Shown here one piece after another: positions 59,719 to 64,000 of a stretch of DNA of 64,000 bases; the stretch's first letter is position 1, and the number at the start of each line of letters is the position of its first letter. The stretch covers positions 1 to 64,000 of the forward strand of contig CALKPL010000004.1 of the NCBI GenBank assembly GCA_937991645.1, in the 5' to 3' direction. Under the pieces are notes generated by a model. That model made no database searches and had not been told where the DNA came from. It was given only the letters and a program-made list of their open reading frames with translations. The DNA comes from UMGS1783 sp900555065 (GTDB taxonomy: Bacteria; Bacillota; Clostridia; Oscillospirales; UMGS1783). The translations under genes and the position numbers were made by a program.

Positions 59719-61830
59719 ATGAAACACCCGGCAAAGAAAATTCTGGCGTATTTGCTAATCGCATGTCTTTGTAGCGGTTTCTGCGCTTTTGGCGATTCGG
59801 CAAGCGCAGCCAATCCGGTTGAACTGGAAAAGGTAGCTGCCGTAAACGGTACGGAACTGCTTATGTATTACTCCGGTCCGGTCAATCTTCCTGAATCTGG
59901 TACATATCTTCGCTTTGTGGATGAGAATTATGACTTGCTATGGGTAAAGGATGGCGTAGTTGGAGCGGAGACGGCTGGAGCGCTTCCCATACAGTATGAA
60001 GCCGAATCTGTTTCCTACTTTAACGCAGATAAGACGATTCTGTCCTGGAAACTCAACACCGGTAGCGCACCGGATGGTCTTGCCCAGCTGACAGATATTT
60101 ACGACGCGCTGATGGGAACGGGCGCGACGCAGGCATACACCGATGCGGGCGCCATTATGATGTTTGGCATGGAAAATCACAGCCAGACTGACATCGCGGG
60201 CGGCGCGCCAATTTCACTCGCCGGTGCGACTGCCTCAGCCGGAAATGAAAGCCGCATGTTTATGCCAGTGAATACTGTGTTGTCACCAAAGGTCACTGCG
60301 GCGGCGATCAGCGAAACGAAAGTGCGAATTACATTTTCGGAGCCGGTCGCAATTTCCGGCAATCCCTTTATCGCGCTTCGTGTTGTGGATGAAAATGACG
60401 ACCTGCAGTGGAGCGGTGGCGCCAGAGACAGCGGAACGCCGCTGCAGTGGAGCGGCACTTGGGCTTTTGAGGATGCGGAGCATAAGAGCATTGTATGGAC
60501 AATCGATGGGGATGCATGGCGGCTGAGCGAAATTTTGAATTTTTCCGACAGGATTTCCATGGGCGGCAAACCCCTTTCGGATTTTGCCGGTTGCGCCGCA
60601 AAACTCGTATTTGAAGAAACATCCGGGCAGGCCCGGGACGATTATGTCGGCGACGTTGTCGGCAGCAGCGGCGGTGTTCTCGCAGCGACCAATAAAGCCG
60701 TACCCGAATGGGGGGACGCCGCGTATGTAGCGGTTACGCCGTTTGACACCTCGTTTCGCGTCGTCAGCGCACAGGCGATCAACAGTTCTCAGGTGCGGGT
60801 GACATTCTCCGAACCCGCTACAATCAGCGGTGCGCCGTTTATTGCGCTGCGGTATGTGGACAGCGATTTTAATCTGCAATGGTATAAGCCGGATGGAAGC
60901 TACAGCTCTTCTGAAGACGGAGCGGAGCCGTTACAGTGGGCCGGATCCTGGGAGTGGGAGGACGAATCGCATAAGAGTCTGCTGTGGACAATAGACGGCT
61001 GGAATATCAACGACGTGGTCACATTTGCCGACGGCGTTAAACGCGACGGTATCCCGCTGTCCACATTCAGCGACCTGCTCGCAGTGTTTTGTATTGAAGA
61101 GGTAAATCCTGCCGGTTCGGGCAATATAGATCCCGGATTGATTGAAAATGTGGTAAACACGGCGGGCGTAAAGCTGTACGCAAATAAAATCGCGGGAGAC
61201 GACAAGTCCTATACGGAGATTTTGCCTTGTGAGCCACGCTTCTATGTGAAAAATGTCGTAGCGTCAAACGCGAAACAGATTGTCGTAGAATTCTCAGAAC
61301 CGGTCAGGGAAGTGACGGGCAGTCCATATTTGGCAATTCGCTACGTAGATGCGGATAACAACCTGCAGTGGTACCGGCCTGACGGCAGTTACAGTTCCAA
61401 CGAGACGGACGGGAAGCCTTTGCAGTGGGACGGGACATGGGCGTTAAGCAAAGACCATACCAAACTGGTGTGGACAATCGCAGGCGAGGAATGGAATGTG
61501 CGCGATATCCTGGAATTCTCCGGCGATACGAAACGGGAGGGGATTCCCCTTTCCGCCTACTCCGGGTTGAAAGCGGTTTTTTGCATAGAGGAAGACGCAC
61601 ATGAAAAAAGCGGGATTGACAACATGATCGGCGAGAGCGGAGAGTATTTGTTTTCCAATGTCGTGAAGGGCGTCGTGGACAGAGTTTATTCGCCCGTTGC
61701 CATTGATTTCGGGTATGCGATACCGCCTACCGGGGATTTGGGTATCACAGCGGTAGTATTTGCTATGGCCGGCGCAATTCTCTGCGGAACAGTATGCATA
61801 AAAAAGAAGAGATGTGCCGCCGTTCGTTAA
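59719..61830 (+). CDS. Four-repeat surface protein with sortase-like signal
   Basis: A 703-residue exported protein I do not recognise as a whole. A signal peptide (1-30) ends SASA/ANP. Then come four copies of a module of about 155 residues, at about 35-185, 190-345, 346-505 and 506-660. The last three share the pattern FSEPV, (F/Y)IALR.VD, LQW, PLQW.G.W, W.I.G, IPLS and a final FCIEE-like strand; the first is more diverged. The C-terminus has IPPTGD at 668-673, a hydrophobic stretch 676-694 and KKKR, a sortase sorting signal of the xPxTG kind. AAGGGGG precedes the ATG. The FSEPV strand recalls SwmB/Ig-like surface domains. It is followed by a one-module relative, so the two probably work together on the cell surface. 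Confidence 0.8.
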   Translation: MKHPAKKILAYLLIACLCSGFCAFGDSASAANPVELEKVAAVNGTELLMYYSGPVNLPESGTYLRFVDENYDLLWVKDGVVGAETAGALPIQYEAESVSYFNADKTILSWKLNTGSAPDGLAQLTDIYDALMGTGATQAYTDAGAIMMFGMENHSQTDIAGGAPISLAGATASAGNESRMFMPVNTVLSPKVTAAAISETKVRITFSEPVAISGNPFIALRVVDENDDLQWSGGARDSGTPLQWSGTWAFEDAEHKSIVWTIDGDAWRLSEILNFSDRISMGGKPLSDFAGCAAKLVFEETSGQARDDYVGDVVGSSGGVLAATNKAVPEWGDAAYVAVTPFDTSFRVVSAQAINSSQVRVTFSEPATISGAPFIALRYVDSDFNLQWYKPDGSYSSSEDGAEPLQWAGSWEWEDESHKSLLWTIDGWNINDVVTFADGVKRDGIPLSTFSDLLAVFCIEEVNPAGSGNIDPGLIENVVNTAGVKLYANKIAGDDKSYTEILPCEPRFYVKNVVASNAKQIVVEFSEPVREVTGSPYLAIRYVDADNNLQWYRPDGSYSSNETDGKPLQWDGTWALSKDHTKLVWTIAGEEWNVRDILEFSGDTKREGIPLSAYSGLKAVFCIEEDAHEKSGIDNMIGESGEYLFSNVVKGVVDRVYSPVAIDFGYAIPPTGDLGITAVVFAMAGAILCGTVCIKKKRCAAVR

Positions 61831-61910
61831 ACGGCAATGTTCATGTTCACCGTTGTAAACGTGCGCTTTAGAGGTGACATCAATTTTCAGTTATGATTGA
61901 GGAGGCTGTT

Positions 61911-62687
61911 ATGAAAAACATTCGTTCTTTTATCACACTGGTTGTTATCGCTGTTTTTGCCGCGGCGATGTTCGTGCTTCCAGCCGGCGCCGCCGACGCG
62001 GTGACCGTTAAAAACATGATCCTTGTCAGCGACAATGAAATTGTCGTGGAATTTTCGGAGCCCGTAAAAATTGAAGCTCCGTTTATGGCTCTGCGGCTTG
62101 TGGATGGAAACGACATTCTCCAGAAAGACGCCGAGGAAAACTGGCTGCAGTTCGAGGGGTATTGGGATTTTATAGACGAAACGCACGATAAGATTATATG
62201 GACAATGTACGAAGATAACGCATTTGAACTTCCAACCATCGCATCTGTGCTTGCATATGAGGGCGCGCTCGCCGACTACAAGGATTTTACAGTCAAGTTT
62301 ACCATAGAGGAACTGGCAGAGGGACAGGTCGCAAATGGTTCAATCGACAATGTTACGAATATGGACGGCACAGTGAAACTGAGTTCTGATCCTATTGTAA
62401 GAGATTGGAACGACGTGGTACAGTTTGAACTTGAAAGGGATTATGAATACCTGAACGCTGCCCAGGAACCCTCCAGCCAGGAAGAATCCTCCGCCAACAG
62501 CGCCGCGTCGCAGAGCGGCGGCACAATGTCTGTCGACGGTATGGAGAGTTCACAGCCTGAAGCGGTGACTTCGCAGCCCGCAGACGCGGCCCCGTCTTAT
62601 CTGATTACGGCGCTTGTCGTCATGAGTGCGGTGACGATACTTGAAGGCATTGTTATAATTATTCTGCTGTTAAAACGGAAGAATTGA
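61911..62687 (+). CDS. One-module membrane-anchored paralogue of the repeat surface protein
   Basis: A 258-residue protein with a signal peptide (1-27, ending PAGA/ADAV), one copy of the module seen four times in the upstream protein (about 28-170: EIVVEFSEPVKI, FMALRLVDG, LQFEGYWDF, IIWTMYED), a Ser/Gln/Glu/Ala-rich linker (about 185-228) and one C-terminal membrane helix (about 230-253) ending LLKRKN. It has no sortase motif, so it is anchored in the membrane, while its neighbour is anchored in the wall. GAGGAGG precedes the ATG at 61911. Function unknown. Confidence 0.8.
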   Translation: MKNIRSFITLVVIAVFAAAMFVLPAGAADAVTVKNMILVSDNEIVVEFSEPVKIEAPFMALRLVDGNDILQKDAEENWLQFEGYWDFIDETHDKIIWTMYEDNAFELPTIASVLAYEGALADYKDFTVKFTIEELAEGQVANGSIDNVTNMDGTVKLSSDPIVRDWNDVVQFELERDYEYLNAAQEPSSQEESSANSAASQSGGTMSVDGMESSQPEAVTSQPADAAPSYLITALVVMSAVTILEGIVIIILLLKRKN

Positions 62688-62806
62688 TTCCTTGATACTC
62701 TGCCAGTCGGGCCGGCGGCATGTCGCATAGCCCGCCGCTGGCCCGTCATTCTTTGTGAGCTGCGAGAGATGTGACTCCGCTGCATAACACAATGGGAGAT
62801 GAGCAC

Positions 62807-64000
62807 ATGAAGAAACTGATTGCGATCGCACTTTGCCTGTGTCTGCTCCTGCCGCTCCTGTCCGGGTGTAAAGGAGGGAGCGACGCGCCGTCCTCCGGGA
62901 CGGCTGCAAAAGTATGGGTGGAGAAGCAGATTGACGACGACACCCTGTTTTCCTTTACATACGACGGCGTACCCTTCGCCGATTTTATCAGCGGATGGGA
63001 AAAATCGGTTGACAAGGGCACGGATGACAATGGCAATACAACTCTTACGCTGACATATGCGCAAAAAGACGACCAGGTAACTGCGCAGGCGCTGATTACG
63101 CTGTATAAAGCTTCGGATGCGGTGGAATGGGTAATCCATTTCCAGAATGAGGGGAAAGGCGACTCCCCGGTTATCGGGGAAATTCAGGCGATGGATACGA
63201 TCTATGAAGACGGGATCGACGTCACGCTGGGGTATGCCAAAGGCTCCACTCTCTCGGAAGAAGATTTCACGCCGCTTTCCGCACAGTTGAAAGATGGAGA
63301 AAACGTGACCTTATATTCAAGTTCGGGATTGTCTTCCAACGAGTTTATGCCGTACTTCGATATTGTTTCTGAGGGGAAAGGTATTATCGGCGCAATAGGA
63401 TGGACGGGTAGCTGGAAATGTGTTTTTCGTCCGGAGTCGAGCGGCGTGAGGATGACGGCGGGTATGACGGAGACAAGAATCTCGTTGCATGCTGGCGAAC
63501 AAATGCGCACGCCGTCGATCGTCTTTCTGTTCTTTGAAGGGGATGCCGCACAGGGGCACAACGCTTGGCGGAGTTTTCTAATCAATCAGCTCGCCCCCAA
63601 AACAGAGTCCGGAGAGCCCATCACAGAACTGCCTATATTTGTAGGCGCCTGGGGCGCTGACGGCGAGACGAAAATGCTAAACACGATCAAACGTATGGAC
63701 CAGCGAAATCAAATGTACGACGGTATTTGGGTGGATGCCGGATGGTATGGGAGCGAAGAGAACATAGCAAAAGATACGTATGCAAACGGCTGGTATGAGC
63801 AGGTCGGTTCTTGGAACCATCTCGATTCACTCTATCCGGAAGGGTTTAAAAACGTTTCCAACGCGCTGCACGAGCGAGATCTGCAGTTTTTGCTGTGGTT
63901 TGAACCGGAGCGCGTGATGAATGGATCTACATTTCAAAAGCAGCATCCGGAATACCTCATTCAATCGAGCGCGGGATCATTTTTCCTGATAAACCTTGCG
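62807..64000 (+). CDS. GH36-like alpha-galactosidase lipoprotein (5' part)
   Basis: The frame is open from the ATG at 62807 to the window end, 398 codons, so the gene is cut. The N-terminus MKKLIAIALCLCLLLPLLSGC is a lipoprotein signal with the lipobox LSGC. After a beta-rich N-terminal domain the start of a catalytic barrel is seen: PIFVGAWGADGETKMLNTI, GIWVDAGWYG at about residue 306-315 and LLWFEPERVMNGS at about 362-374, motifs of GH36/GH27 alpha-galactosidases. The catalytic Asp residues should follow beyond the window. GGGAGATG precedes the ATG. It follows the two surface proteins, 120 bases after the second, and probably cleaves alpha-galactosides at the outer face of the membrane. Confidence 0.82.
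   Translation, partial: MKKLIAIALCLCLLLPLLSGCKGGSDAPSSGTAAKVWVEKQIDDDTLFSFTYDGVPFADFISGWEKSVDKGTDDNGNTTLTLTYAQKDDQVTAQALITLYKASDAVEWVIHFQNEGKGDSPVIGEIQAMDTIYEDGIDVTLGYAKGSTLSEEDFTPLSAQLKDGENVTLYSSSGLSSNEFMPYFDIVSEGKGIIGAIGWTGSWKCVFRPESSGVRMTAGMTETRISLHAGEQMRTPSIVFLFFEGDAAQGHNAWRSFLINQLAPKTESGEPITELPIFVGAWGADGETKMLNTIKRMDQRNQMYDGIWVDAGWYGSEENIAKDTYANGWYEQVGSWNHLDSLYPEGFKNVSNALHERDLQFLLWFEPERVMNGSTFQKQHPEYLIQSSAGSFFLINLA

Overview
The window looks like a chromosomal piece from a Gram-positive, meso-diaminopimelate-type Firmicute, most likely a GC-rich member of the Clostridia. The basis is a division and cell-wall (dcw) cluster in Firmicute order starting with mraZ, a MurE with the DNPR motif of DAP-adding enzymes, a PASTA-type penicillin-binding protein, HrcA/CIRCE control of groESL, tRNA genes that encode CCA, and consensus sigma-A promoters. 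No genus can be named from the sequence alone. No phage, insertion sequence, integrase or CRISPR array was seen.

Layout. 1-1250: the 3' end of an rRNA operon with tRNA-Lys and tRNA-Glu between 23S and 5S, then a half-copy and an intact copy of tRNA-Asn, and terminators. 1395-10270: more AT-rich accessory genes: a TetR regulator, an HdeD-like membrane protein with a GT8 glycosyltransferase, an overlapping three-gene unit (helical protein, 59-residue membrane microprotein, FtsH), a patatin-like hydrolase and a large ABC transporter fusion. 11046-20678: carbohydrate island with an ADP-ribosylglycohydrolase-family protein, a wrecked AraC regulator, rhaB-rhaA-rhaD, an intact AraC regulator, an SDR epimerase and a divergent acetate-kinase-family protein. 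21054-21923: a DUF11 protein.

22195-36401 is the dcw cluster: mraZ, rsmH, ftsL, a PASTA PBP, murE, murF, mraY, ftsW, murG, murA, ftsQ and ftsZ. It has an MraZ operator at its promoter and lacks murD, murC, murB and ftsA. 36619-37325 is a 332-bp tandem repeat before tRNA-Gln. 37698-46995 holds an AGE-family epimerase, tig-clpP-clpX, a lipid kinase, groES-groEL behind two CIRCE-like sites, and the tail of the opposing operon glyA-rarA-nth (46360-49536). 49740-52470: a membrane GT2 glycosyltransferase and a MetY-type sulfhydrylase.

52762-58564 is a second sugar island: a nahK-like kinase, a nucleotidyltransferase and galE in one operon, a divergent AraC regulator, then an aldose-1-epimerase and a DeoC-like aldolase. 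58784-64000 holds a 38-residue Q/N/K-rich microprotein, an SdpI-family membrane protein, a four-repeat cell-surface protein with a sortase-like signal, a one-repeat membrane-anchored paralogue, and the start of a GH36-like alpha-galactosidase lipoprotein cut by the window end.

Together the genes describe a fermenter that takes up plant and host sugars (rhamnose, probably N-acetylhexosamines and alpha-galactosides). The best candidates for something undescribed are the 155-residue surface repeat module next to the GH36 lipoprotein, and the overlapping helical protein-microprotein-FtsH unit.
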